A stretch of DNA of 64,000 nucleotides from Craspedostauros australis (taxonomy: Eukaryota > Bacillariophyta > Bacillariophyceae > Mastogloiales > Achnanthaceae): assembly GCA_026770025.1 (NCBI GenBank), contig JAMXDE010000024.1, positions 124,001 to 188,000 of the forward strand, given 5' to 3'. Under the pieces are notes generated by a model. It saw only the letters and a program-made list of their open reading frames with translations, was not told the DNA's origin and ran no database searches. Positions 34,401-44,237 of the stretch are shown in pieces; position 1 is the first letter of the stretch, and each line of letters starts with the position of its first letter. The translations under genes were made by a program, and so were the position numbers.

Positions 34401-35885
34401 AATTTCGAAAGTCGATTCGTGGTGCTCACTCAAACTGTTCTTGCGTTTCTCCTCTGATCCACTCGATCCCACCTCCTCCTACCATCAGGTGATGCAACCG
34501 CTAACACCATAAGATCAATATCCACACAATTCAAACCTGATCTACTTCAATCATATGGAATTGTGCTACAAAATCTGTATGAGCTGAAGTTGGAGTTTGC
34601 ATCCACGGACTCCGCTGCTGCATCCCGCGAGGCAGCGTCAGGCAAGACGCTGCGAAAGCATCTGAATTCGAAACGCAACCCCCATGGGGGCTCAACCGGG
34701 GGGCGACACATTGCGGCATTGACAGAAGAGGATGTATTCCACCAATTGATGATATGGAAGGCATGCCAGGAACTACCAATGCCGGTGCCAAAGGTTCACA
34801 CCTTGGTTCCATCGTTTGTAGCTCGTTGGAATTCATTCAAGGGCGGCTCCGATTTAATCACCAGAATGGTGAGGCAGCACAAGGTGCAGCCGCCATTCGC
34901 AACCTTCCAATGCCAAGCTGTGGTACGGATTGTGGAAGTCATCCTTCTGTTTCTGCACAAGCTAATGCACTACTGTTGCACAGACGATATCCACACAAAC
35001 AAAGACCTGGAGAACGCAACGGTGCTGCAGACCTACCGTGACATGCTGAATCATCGCAGCAGTGTTGCTGATTCGTTGGAAACATTGCGAAGGGCAGTCG
35101 GAGTCATCGTCGCCCAAGCCGCTGGCAGCAACAGAGAAGCAGGTGATGACAGCGAATGCGCAAACTGGTTTATTCAGGGAGCAATCAACAACACAGCAGA
35201 CACAGATTCGGATACAGACAATCAAATCTACGATGGTAGACCAACTGTTGAAGGCGAGGAGAGGGACGGAAAGAGCATCCGGAACCTGCTGTCTGGGAAT
35301 CCAGCTGCCCCAACACCCGCCATGGCTGCGCTCGAACGACGTCTCCGCACGGGCAGCCATGAGCCCATCTTTTGTGAAAACGTGAAGAAACCCTGCGTCG
35401 TATGTGGGGTTGTAACGAAATGGATGTGCATGCAGTGTCACTTTTTCGCCTGCGTGCCTCCCACTGCAAATCACAAGAGATGGGGAGTTGCAAATGGAGT
35501 GCATACCAGCATTTCAATGTCAAATCTACGAAAGAAGGCGAACAAACGAATCATTGCAAGCAACACATGTTTCCGAATGCTCCACGGAAGCAACAGATCA
35601 TGGACAAGGAAGACCAAGGCGGATTACACTGAGTGGAGTGCGAAGCAACCAGACAGGAAAGGAGGGAAGCGCAAGACTCCATCAGCAGTGCAAACAAGCA
35701 AAGATATCCAATCGAGCCAAGGAAGGAAACGAGCGAAACCCTCATCCCAGACACCTGCTGAGACTTCACCAGCACCACAGAGACGGCGGACGCGCTCGGA
35801 GACAACTCCGCAACGACCGCGAACGCGCGCAGCAGCTCAACAAGGAAAGTACAGCCATGGGAATGGGTCGAGATGTAACATATAG
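31471..35885 (+). CDS. Transposase fused to YqaJ-like nuclease and zinc module
   Basis: Exons 31471-32414, 32528-34362 and 34489-35885. Introns are 32415-32527 (GTAAGTGA/CCTTCAG) and 34363-34488 (GTATGT/ACCATCAG). Both joins keep frame, for 1,392 codons. Residues 288-290 are DDD in VTLDDDKVH. A TDRGY motif has Asp at codon 365, followed by FPFTFG-like and basic segments; together they look like a DDE/D-type transposase core. Around 794-926 lies a PD-(D/E)XK domain of YqaJ type: E794 in HKNEAPLMKQ, D836 in SVDFLAI, E856-x-K858 in VVEIKTR, then EMIQLLHHAFVFGVTGAMIVIG. C1229-x2-C1232 / C1240-x2-C1243 and C1248 suggest a zinc module, followed by a basic tail. An in-frame TAA at 32628 (codon 349) interrupts the core, so this copy may be inactive or need readthrough. 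Two other first-intron acceptors (near 32453 and 32492) share the same phase. Confidence 0.72.
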
Positions 35886-36189
35886 CAAAGTAATAACACA
35901 CAAACGTCCATCAAATACGGGGTGGTGTATCGTCCCTGTGAAGAGGCGTGGTCACAAATCATTGTGATGCAAGAGGAAGAACGCTGCGGAACGATCATGT
36001 CCTGTGAAGAGCGTGGAGGACATGGATAAGCATGCAACGAACATATGTATACGAAGAACTGTGATGAGATGCAAGTGGCTCAATGCATCCAGGAGAAGCA
36101 TTGAGCCATAGTAAACAGGAGGGCATGCCAGGACATTGTGAGAAATCGAAAAAAACGATGTGAGGGGGGGAAAAAGTGAGCGCGAACAA

Positions 36190-36344
36190 ATAGTTTTAGT
36201 CGAGGTGGTCGAAGAAAATGCCATCGCGATAAAACGTCGCGTTGCTTGATTTTGGTCTGAGGAGACCAATTTTGGCACCCCTCGAATCCGCTTGGTCTCC
36301 TGAGACAATTTTGGACTTTTATCGTGGACGAATTTCTTTATGGA
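36190..36344 (-). repeat. Right transposon terminus: TIR and subterminal motifs
   Basis: Terminal TCTTTATGGA (36335-36344) is the exact inverse of the left end. Inside it are TATCGTGGA (36320), GGTCTCCTGAGAC (36294), GGTCTGAGGAGAC (36254) and a TTTTAGTCGA word near 36194, matching the left end in inverted order. Confidence 0.8.
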
Positions 36345-37194
36345 TATTGCGCAGTCTCTAGAGTCTCGTGCATCCGTCCGCTGCTCTCAATAGATCCGCC
36401 AACGTCTTTTGCACTGCCAATACTAAGTTGGATCATCGAGCTGCTTCGTATGCATTGTATTATATGATATATACTCTCAAGATACTCTGCTTCACTGATT
36501 GATTCATGAACTGATTGATTGGTGGTTTGTCCCATGACATCCACAGACTCGTACATGAAACCTCGCTGGTCACGCACCCTCATCTCACTACCCACGATCG
36601 TACTCAGCCTCACCCTCGTCCTCGTTTTGGCATTGGAGGACAACGCTGTCTTGCATCGTTTGCGGACATCATGCTCATCATCCTCAATCCGCGCATCCAG
36701 TGTGAGGCGCAGTGTTGAGTGTTGGTTGACACATTGCAAAACATAGAATAGCATCCACGGAATGGTTCGATGAGATCGTGAACGACGATGGCGAGTGCGG
36801 AGAACGCGTCGGCCAGCATACTGTTGTTGACGTATTCACGTACATACGTACGTACGGATATGATAGTGTCCATGATGAAGGAATGAGAGGAAGATAGATA
36901 GATAGACAGATGGAGAGAGACAGAGAGCGTCAGGACATGAGTGGTGAGTTTGGATTCGAGACGAGACTCATCCCATCACATTCAATTTTCATCTGCTCAC
37001 GAGTTTGTACAGGAAGCGAAAAAGGAAGGCATCTTCCATCACCCAACAACATCCACTCAACAACAAGCATGCAGCCACACATCGCATCTCCTCTCCCGTC
37101 CATTTCAGCAAGAACTCACGTCCAAAGTATCCGCAACTGGATGGCATTAAGAAAGACCAGGAGCTGCTGATCGGTCTCGAGAACAAATGCCAAT
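36345..37194. other. Region between transposon and next gene
   Basis: Two overlapping minus-strand ORFs (36338-36754 and 36610-36873) have no motif. GTACGTACGTACG and GATAGATAGA tracts occur near 36840 and 36893. No supported gene. Confidence 0.4.
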
Positions 37195-37906
37195 TCAGAC
37201 GGACTGGACCATATCAATGACGATAGCGCCACTCAACGACAGAACTCTCGATCGCGATACCGATATGCATTTGGCGCGCTCCTCAACTGGTTTGCAACGC
37301 AAGGAGTTGCATTGGCCGATGATGGTGTCAGGGACGCGCCCGCTGAGCGCGAACTGGTTGAGTTCCTTTTCGACGCCGTTGAGCTCGTTGTCGGTGCGGC
37401 CTCTCGATGCCACGACGATTGGCTGACTTTCGGTGATGAGCTCGATGCCATGGGCAAATTCCTTGGTCAGTAGATCGTACGTGAGGTTGGCCAAGACAGG
37501 GACGAAGATAGACACCTTCTGAAGGAACGACCCGAGGACCTTGAAGAACCGTGCCTCCATTTCCATCATTTGCAGGGTGACCGTATCGCGCATATCTGTC
37601 TCCTCGACAGTCGCATCGACCTGAGGCATAAAATCCACATTCGCATCCATAACGGCATCCGACGGTGACGATGATGTCAATATTGCAGTGTTCTCTGTGA
37701 TTTCTTTCGCGTTTGGTCATCATCGATATTTCCAATACTAGTGGTGGTAGCACCGACTGTCGTCGTCTGATGGAGCCTGGCTTGGCAGCACCTGCTTGGG
37801 CTTGGAATGCGCAGACCGAAGACGCTGAGCGTTCGCATGCGATGATGGTCAGGAGTAGCAACAACGCAGCTTGTGCATTGGCGATGATCGAAGAAACTGA
37901 ACACAT
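37195..37906 (-). CDS. Probable plastid-targeted protein, two exons
   Basis: The first coding part, 37906 to about 37754, gives MCSVSSIIANAQAALLLLLTIIACERSASSVCAFQAQAG. This is a signal peptide followed by CAF, an ASAFAP-like cleavage site, so plastid import is likely. The body lies in another frame from about 37692 to 37195 (MDANVDFMPQVDATVEETD, ARFFKVLGSFLQKVSIFVPVLANLTYDLLTKEF). A short intron would join them. Donors GTGCTACC (37753) or GTATTGG (37738) and acceptor CACAGAG before 37692 both keep frame, giving 216-221 residues. The intron would be only 46-61 bp, shorter than others here, so a frameshift is an alternative. A hydrophobic helix (about VSIFVPVLANLTYDLL) may contact a membrane. 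Function unknown. Confidence 0.5.
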
Positions 37907-38307
37907 TCTTGTCTACAATACCTTTGTCGTTGTCGTTGTCATTGTCGCAGTTTTTGCTGCTACCTCCGCGGCGGCTCTTGCCGCCACTGTGCCCTGTTCG
38001 TATTTGTGTCCATTCTGTTCATGACGCCCATACTGTTCATGTTTGTGATTGTGCCATCCATGCTGCACAGTGTGAGAGGTTGATCTCAAGTCGGATTCTA
38101 TGACATCGCCTTCTTATGCATCATCCTCAAGTTCACTTGGTTTGCGTTGTTTCGGAAGACGTGGCGTCCCTCATCCCTCGCCTGGACTTGAGTATCCGTG
38201 TCGGCGTTGGCGTTGGTGTTAGCGCCGATGCTGATGAGATGGTTGCTGTTCGCGTCCTGCATCTCGATGTCCTCTTTCGTTCCGTTTTCCGTTTTATCCA
38301 TCTCAGC
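37907..38307. other. Intergenic, no supported gene
   Basis: Upstream of the plastid-protein gene (-) and downstream of the DUF6824 gene (-). Contains TCGTTGTCGTTGTC-type short repeats. No gene is seen. Confidence 0.45.
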
Positions 38308-39849
38308 TCAGTTGCCACCAGCACGGCCACCGACCTCCTTCGCATCTTCCTCACTATCATCCGATTTCACATTCGCATGCGCATACGCATACGCATACGT
38401 GTCCGCCGCATGACCCGACCGACGCGCCTTGTCAGGATACCCATCGCCCGCAGTCCTCTCCGGTTCGGGAGCATTCTGATACTGCCTGGCGCTTAACGTC
38501 ATATTGCGATTGAGACGTCGCCGCGCCACCCTCGACTTGGTGCTGGACCGGTATCTCTCGCTCATCTTGTTGCGAAAGATGCTGCCGATCTTCTCGCGTG
38601 CCTCAGTGTCTACGACCTCGCAGTAGCAGAGGCTATCCCCCTTGGGGATGCGGCGCACGAAGCAGCCTTCGTAGTCGTTGGCGTGACGCACGAGATGGAT
38701 GATGTTCGTGACGATGGCGGATTTGGCGATGCGCGATTCTGACGTGCTGTAGAGGCCGAGGTGATCATCGACGATGCGCTCCAGATTAATGTTGCCTTCG
38801 GCTTTGGCGATATGCTTGCCGCGGCCGATGAGTACCGTGGTGGGCTTTGGCGAGAAGGCGGCAGGGAGTTCGACGCGTTTGGAGAAGTCGTGTGCACCGA
38901 GCTTGCCTGGTACGATCGGTAGAATGGGTGCTGACACGGGGGACGATCCTGCGGTTGCATTCTTCGATGAATCAGATGCTGACGACGACAATGAATGTTG
39001 GGACCGTTGGTCTTTCTGCTGCCGGCTGTGTTGCTTCCTTCGTCCCTGCTTGCCTTCCTGCTGTTGCGCCTCCCCTGTGGTCGTCGCGAATTGATTGTCT
39101 GATGCCATGGCGCTTCCGCCGTTGGTGGTACGGGGCGCTTTGATGTTGGGGAAGGTGGCGCCCTCGGCTCTGACGAGAGCGAGGGCTCGTTCGTTTTGCG
39201 ACTTGACGAGGCCTTCCATTGCAAGTTCTGCACATCGACGGGCGCGCAGGTCTTGTGGAGTCGACGATACTGCGGGATCGAGGAGCAGACTCAGCGCTGC
39301 GGCCATCTGGAAGGACTGCGCCTCGGTAGGATCGGAACTAGCGCCTTGTGGCGTGGCTGGTGTGCCAACGAGCGCATTCTGCGCCAACATTGCCGCGATG
39401 CCGGGAGCCTGGTCTATCATCTCTGACACAGTCGTGGGACCCGTCGTTGACGAGGATCCAGCAGCTTGGCGTGGCATCTGCGCATTGTCGTGCGCATAAC
39501 CATCGATCCCAGCAGCGGATGCGATGTCCGCAAGTGCGGACGATGGCATGCCTGACGGTCCCGCCAGAGCTGCTTCTCCCATTGCCGTGAAATCCTCGTC
39601 ACCGTCGATCCATCCCGCAGCATCCTTGTGGAACCCCTGCGAACTGGCGCTGCCAGCCATCCTGGCATCCAACGCCCTTTGGGCATCACCGCGGAAGAAT
39701 CCGATGCGTTCGCGCCGCGGATTCATTGCCGCCCATCGGTGCGGAGGGACGGCGTCCGCAGGATTGCAGCCCAGCTGGTCCTCGGCCTGAACGCCAACGT
39801 CGACGCCCACATCGCATGGAGATGATCCGTAGTCTCGTAAAGTGTGCAT
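38308..39849 (-). CDS. DUF6824 domain protein
   Basis: A 513-residue single-exon protein. The C-terminal domain (about 334-433) reads PKPTTVLIGRGKHIAKAEGN, LERIVDDHLGLYSTSESRIAKSAIVTNIIHLV, then CFVRRIPKGDSLCYCEVVDTEAREKIGSIFR. The VL-x-GRG...GN, Lys/Ile helix and E-V-x-D-x-x-A-x-x-K-I-x-x-x-(L/F)R pattern is that of DUF6824, expanded in diatoms and other stramenopiles and of unknown biochemical role, often thought to be DNA- or nucleus-linked. A basic KSRVARRRLNR stretch follows and could act as a nuclear signal. The N-terminal two thirds is Ala/Ser/Gln-rich and disordered. A repeat of AYAYAYAHA near the C-terminus comes from a GCATAC tandem. A TACGACTA element at 39964 lies 115 bp upstream of the start. 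Confidence 0.8.
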   Translation of the reverse strand: MHTLRDYGSSPCDVGVDVGVQAEDQLGCNPADAVPPHRWAAMNPRRERIGFFRGDAQRALDARMAGSASSQGFHKDAAGWIDGDEDFTAMGEAALAGPSGMPSSALADIASAAGIDGYAHDNAQMPRQAAGSSSTTGPTTVSEMIDQAPGIAAMLAQNALVGTPATPQGASSDPTEAQSFQMAAALSLLLDPAVSSTPQDLRARRCAELAMEGLVKSQNERALALVRAEGATFPNIKAPRTTNGGSAMASDNQFATTTGEAQQQEGKQGRRKQHSRQQKDQRSQHSLSSSASDSSKNATAGSSPVSAPILPIVPGKLGAHDFSKRVELPAAFSPKPTTVLIGRGKHIAKAEGNINLERIVDDHLGLYSTSESRIAKSAIVTNIIHLVRHANDYEGCFVRRIPKGDSLCYCEVVDTEAREKIGSIFRNKMSERYRSSTKSRVARRRLNRNMTLSARQYQNAPEPERTAGDGYPDKARRSGHAADTYAYAYAHANVKSDDSEEDAKEVGGRAGGN

Positions 39850-40552
39850 CGATCTGTTCTTTGTCGTTATCCCGACAGTCGAGTTGCTTCTCTTGTTTCT
39901 ATCGTCGTCGTCGTTGTGTGGCTAACTGCGATGCAATGAGCATGTGCATGCCGCTTGTATCCGTACGACTATGGTACAGCACTCTACGACCATGTGAGTT
40001 ATCTCTGCCCACTCGCACAATTGGCAAGTGCGCATGAGATCTCTGCCTCCGTTTTGTGCACAATCGTGTTTCTGGGGATTTGCGGATGGTTCTCAAAGCG
40101 CTGCGACAGGCGAATGGTGTTAGCGTTTTGTATAATCCACGGATATCTGAAACACGTGATGTTAATTAGCGTTGAGTATTTTGACAAGCGCTTTTAGAAA
40201 CCGAATTCTCATTTCCATCTCTCTCCTCATTTCTTTTGTGGGAAGGCCAATCAGTGAAAGGGTATGGTTCGATACGATCTATGAGGATTGGGAAAAGGAC
40301 GGCATCCTGATGCCTCCAATCCACATCTACTCGCAGGTGCACTGTTTCATGATACGAGGACTCGCAGCACAAACATGGGCATGGACATGAGAATGGGGGC
40401 GATGTATTGAAGAGGACGAGGAAGCATGACGGACACAGCTTCCGTCCGAAGATGAAGATCCATGCGACAGCGCGTGAGAGTCGCCGGAAGAACCCAGCAT
40501 TGCGGCGAAGTGTCCCGCATCGTGGATCGAAGGTGGCGTCGCCACATCGGCA
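39850..40552. other. Intergenic, no supported gene
   Basis: Upstream region of the DUF6824 gene with a TACGACTA motif at 39964-39971. Other ORFs lack motifs. Confidence 0.4.
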
Positions 40553-40828
40553 ATGGCCCACGTTAAGATCGATGCATCCACAACGTATCTTCCGTCCGGG
40601 CTCGATGAAGTCATCAACACCATCCTGCAAGCAGCGTCCAAGAGGCCATGGACATGGATGGCCACCGAAGACAAACCTGCAACAGCGGATGAGATTCCTG
40701 GAGGTACGCGTACAGGACGGATGGACGATAGGAACGGCACCGAACGCATCATCCATGAGTTGACGGCAAGTGAGTCAACGGGCGAACGAAAGATCGAGTA
40801 CGTTTTGGCGAGGAGGAGACATGCGTGA
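40553..40828 (+). CDS. Possible small ORF or exon, low support
   Basis: A 91-codon ORF with protein-like composition (KIDASTTYLPSGLDEVINTILQAA, HELTASESTGERKIEYVLARRRHA). The frame stays open a further 90 bp or so upstream. It could be the last exon of a gene whose earlier exons I cannot place, or chance. An antisense ORF covers the same bases. No family is recognised. Confidence 0.25.
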   Translation: MAHVKIDASTTYLPSGLDEVINTILQAASKRPWTWMATEDKPATADEIPGGTRTGRMDDRNGTERIIHELTASESTGERKIEYVLARRRHA

Positions 40829-41113
40829 AGCGCCATCCAGTTCGTACTCGGTCGTGTTCTACCAAGCGCTCGTGCAAATCATATTCTAATATCCATTCTG
40901 CGCAATATGACACAACGTGACACGTATGCTCTAGAGTATAATGAAGTGCTATATACCGAGAGAGAAGTATGGAGTATCCTACCATGCATCGTGCTGTATC
41001 CTGTTGTGTTGCGTTTGGTTGTGTACCAGTGGAAGCTATCGTCGCATGTACCGTGAGCAACAAAACCACACCAACACACCACACAACACCAATTGACTCA
41101 CTGACTGCCTCAC

Positions 41114-42436
41114 TCACTCTTGCGCTGCCTGCTCCCGCAGCTTATGCAAAGCCGACGACTGCAACGTCCGCACCTGCTGCTTGGGCATATCGAGCATGGT
41201 GGCGATCTCCGCTGCGGACATGGGCGCGAATGCCATCGAGGACGCACCGACCTGGATGCCGTAGACCATGGAGATGATGCCCTTCTCCTGCGACGTCAAC
41301 GTCGTCGTGGAGGACAGCAGCGCCTGCAGACGCTCGTCGACGTCGTTTTCGTCCGAGGAAGGATCGGGGATCATCTCCCCCAGCATGCCCGTGACGCGCT
41401 GCTGGTGAATCCACATGGTGTCCTCGCCCTCGTACTGCAACATGGGATCGATGTACTCCAGCGAATCCGAGTTGGAGGCGGCGGAGGACGACGTCTGCTT
41501 GTTCCTGGATGCGGAGCCGCCTCGGGATGCGCCGCCGCGGGTATTGTCGTCGTCATCCGCGACGGGGCGATAGAACTTCTCGGCGGACGACGTCTCCTCC
41601 AAGGTGGAACCGACCTGCGGCATTTCCACCATGGTGGACTCTACCGAGAGCGGTCGCACGATGGGTTCCTTGGACGCAGCCGAGGAAGTTGCACCATCCA
41701 GCATGGAGGCGGAAGAACGCGTGTTGGACGTGCGCGGCGACATCCCGGCCATTCCGCCCTTGGACAGAGCCGAGCGGATGTAGTGACGCGCGAAGGCCTC
41801 GAAGCCGGCGTTGTATTCTGCCTTGGCCTGCATGAGGGCGATGATGCCCTCCTGGATGAGGTCCTCTTCCGAGGCGGACGGGGACGTGCACTCCGCCACC
41901 AGCTCCTGCACCAACCGCAGTCCTTGGCGTGTGGAGAAGGTCGTTGAAGCGCCTCTGGTGGTTCTGGCCCGTGTGGCTCTGTTGGGAGTGAAGAGGAGAT
42001 CCTCGATGTTCGCAGCCCCACCATCGCTGCTGCCTGTGGATGGTGAAGACGCAGCGGAAGCCGACGCGGAATTGACAGCAGCGGACGATGCCTTGTTGTG
42101 TTCCCATTTGTACAGACGCTCTGCCAGTTCGCGATTGATCTGGCCATTTGGCTGTTCCAACAGCGACGGAGCGCTTGCGGAACGATCAGCAGCGCCCCTG
42201 CCCTGAAATCGTGCCGACTCTGACTTCGACGACGATGATGATGCGTCCGAAGACAAGTTCAACATGGTGTCCGTCGACGTCGATGTTGATTTCGAATTCT
42301 GAGACCGTGAGTGGGTTCGGGTGGAAGACCCTGGGTTGGCAACAAAGGCAGCGTCCACATTGACACTGGTGGAGCCGCTGACACTGCTAAGGCATGAACC
42401 AACCAGAAAGGCGACGGCTGCTGATCTGTGATGCAT
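41114..42436 (-). CDS. Plastid RNA polymerase sigma-70 factor
   Basis: A 440-residue single-exon protein. The N-terminus (MHHRSAAVAFLVGSCLSSVSGSTSVNVDAAFVANPG) is a signal peptide with a DAAF cleavage motif, a bipartite plastid presequence. Region 2 lies at about 170-226 (RLVQELVAECTS...SEEDLIQEGIIALMQAKAEYN, FEAFARHYIRSALSK). A region-3-like PLSVESTMVEMPQVGSTLEE lies at about 262-281. Region 4 is at about 380-436 (TSQEKGIISMVYGI, SAAEIATMLDMPKQQVRTLQSSALHKLRE), a clear helix-turn-helix. It should direct the bacterial-type plastid polymerase to -35/-10 promoters. The usual W-x-IRQ...R segment of regions 2.3-2.4 is not visible; a Ser/Gly/Ala-rich stretch takes its place. Long Ser-rich linkers are also unusual. 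Confidence 0.88.
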   Translation of the reverse strand: MHHRSAAVAFLVGSCLSSVSGSTSVNVDAAFVANPGSSTRTHSRSQNSKSTSTSTDTMLNLSSDASSSSSKSESARFQGRGAADRSASAPSLLEQPNGQINRELAERLYKWEHNKASSAAVNSASASAASSPSTGSSDGGAANIEDLLFTPNRATRARTTRGASTTFSTRQGLRLVQELVAECTSPSASEEDLIQEGIIALMQAKAEYNAGFEAFARHYIRSALSKGGMAGMSPRTSNTRSSASMLDGATSSAASKEPIVRPLSVESTMVEMPQVGSTLEETSSAEKFYRPVADDDDNTRGGASRGGSASRNKQTSSSAASNSDSLEYIDPMLQYEGEDTMWIHQQRVTGMLGEMIPDPSSDENDVDERLQALLSSTTTLTSQEKGIISMVYGIQVGASSMAFAPMSAAEIATMLDMPKQQVRTLQSSALHKLREQAAQE

Positions 42437-44237
42437 GATGATTGATGTTGGCTGGTGTTGATGGATGTGGAGGGGCGCAAGATGAGCGGTGAGAGATGAA
42501 CGATGGGAGGGCGTGGGCAGTTGCTTGAGTCTTCAAGGATGGTTCTCTGCTGTCTTCTTTGACTGGAATGGACTTCACTAGAATGGACTTCACTAGACTT
42601 CACTTGATGGTGTTATGGGAGGAATGCGTTGCGTTTGTCAGGTTGAGTTGTTGTTGATTGTGTGTTGTGTCTGCGTTTGTCGCGAATGCTTGACAATGGC
42701 TTCCCCTTCTTGATCTCTGTGTGTGTCTGTGTGTGTAGATCTGCTCTCTTGATGATCTGTCGATGCCCTCTTGCAGTGTTAGCTTGTAGGGCGCCGGTGG
42801 CGACCGAGGGATGCGAACTGAGGAGGAATGACACGAACAGAATGGGGGTTCTGGTTTTCTTCGATCCGTGCGTATGATTTGACTCTTTGATGCTGCAGAT
42901 GGAGTTCCCAACTGTCCAAGAGGGATCAGGAGTGGCACGGGATGATGGCCTCGATGGTGGTGTTGGATGCTGTCCTGAGTTACGACTATGATTGGTCTGG
43001 GGTGATGGTTCTGCTACTATACGACTATTCCAGTGGCTCCTTCGTTCTTGTGGCTCTCCACAGAATTATAATATTCGATAATAGTATGGTGCGACCTTCG
43101 AGGACGAGCTGCGAATGTGTTCGGATCTGCGTCCACGACACGAGCATTCATGCGAGCAAAGAGTGCGTTGTTCCTCCTCTCCTCTTCCTCTTCCTTCGCC
43201 AGAGAGGCGACGCATCAAGGGTGACCGACAACAAGGGAACCCAAAGGTCACGTCAGACACAAACACGCATCACATGTGTTCTTTGTGACATGATCAACAC
43301 AATCCACCACCACACCCAAACATGACGCGGACGTTTGCAGAATCTCATCCAAAGAACAAGATTCTTCGTCACAAACGGCGCGTGTCTGCACCGAACAAAG
43401 AATCTCAATGTTCGGACAAGGAAACAAGGAGAAGCAAATGGAGTCATTCTACTATGGAGTTTAGTCCAGAGAGAATGCAAACGAGACCACAAGCCCTCCC
43501 ATGCTCTGCGTTACTCTACGGCTCATCGTATTGGCATCACTGTACGACTATCCCTCGTATTACATTATCACGTATGTTTACTCCTACAACTCCAACCTAG
43601 TATATCGAGAAGAATGCATACAAGAACACTGTTGCTCTGCGATGATACGACTACAAGTATCATGTAACATCAGGCATTGACTATTCTCACTTCTAAGCTT
43701 GTTCGCACCTTTCGATCTTTCTCTCATCGGGCCTGCTTCTTCCTTCTTTGTGCCGTGTGGAAGATCGAACGTTGTATGACCCAGCAAGCACGGAACAAGA
43801 ACTGCTGCGATCAACAGCGGAGGCAGCAATGACAGCACTACATGAGTACAGGAACAAGTACTTGCAATGACGGACTAGGAACAGAGTGTACTGGGCAGCG
43901 TGCTCACGGGCATCGGTGGGCGATGGAACAAACAGGATCATGTTCGCACCATACGAGTGTGATGCCTAGGTCGCATGGTACAACATCCAATTGAGTTGCC
44001 ACGACGGGCCTCCTCTCGAGCGACGAAGCAGTGATCGAAAAATGTACACTCTCCATAGTCTCTTTTACTGTAGAGAGTAGCTACTCGACTGCACCACACA
44101 AGCCTTGAATATGCGGCAAGAAATGCTGCACGCCTCCGGAAACAGGCGGATCTCAACTATCCGTCCTCTCGGCGGCCATCTGAAAAATTGGCATCTCTGC
44201 GTGGACAAGGCCTCATGCAGCCTTTGACTTCCTTTGT
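42437..44237. other. 1.8-kb intergenic region rich in TACGACTA motifs
   Basis: No supported gene. Four TACGACTA copies occur at 42981, 43020, 43543 and 43646, the densest group in the window. A TGTGTGTGTCTGTGTGTG tract lies at about 42719-42737. It probably contains the promoter of the sigma-factor gene and a divergent unknown transcript. Confidence 0.45.

Larger units (their letters stand above)
31078..36344 (+). mobile_element. 5.27-kb DNA transposon with DDE/PD-(D/E)XK gene
   Basis: The ends are inverted copies of TCCATAAAGA (31078-31087 and 36335-36344), each flanked outward by TA, giving a perfect 12-bp TATCCATAAAGA in both orientations and a likely TA target duplication. Inside both ends lie copies of a GGTCTGAGGAGAC-like motif (left 31097, 31126 and 31165; right 36254 and 36294), an inverted pair TCCACGATA (31203-31211 / 36320-36328) and a TTTTAGTCGA pair. 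One three-exon gene fills the inside. The arrangement is that of a cut-and-paste transposon with transposase-binding subterminal repeats. Which superfamily it belongs to is open; a TA duplication would argue against classical TTAA-specific piggyBac elements. Confidence 0.82.

Noticed and set aside
31300-35885. Giant-virus origin of the YqaJ-like nuclease gene
   Set aside because: The gene lies inside inverted repeats with TA flanks, has spliceosomal introns and a DDE-like core, so a transposon explains it better.
31078-36344. Assignment of the element to piggyBac
   Set aside because: The C-terminal CxxC module is reminiscent, but the flank is TA rather than TTAA and the core motifs do not match well enough by eye.
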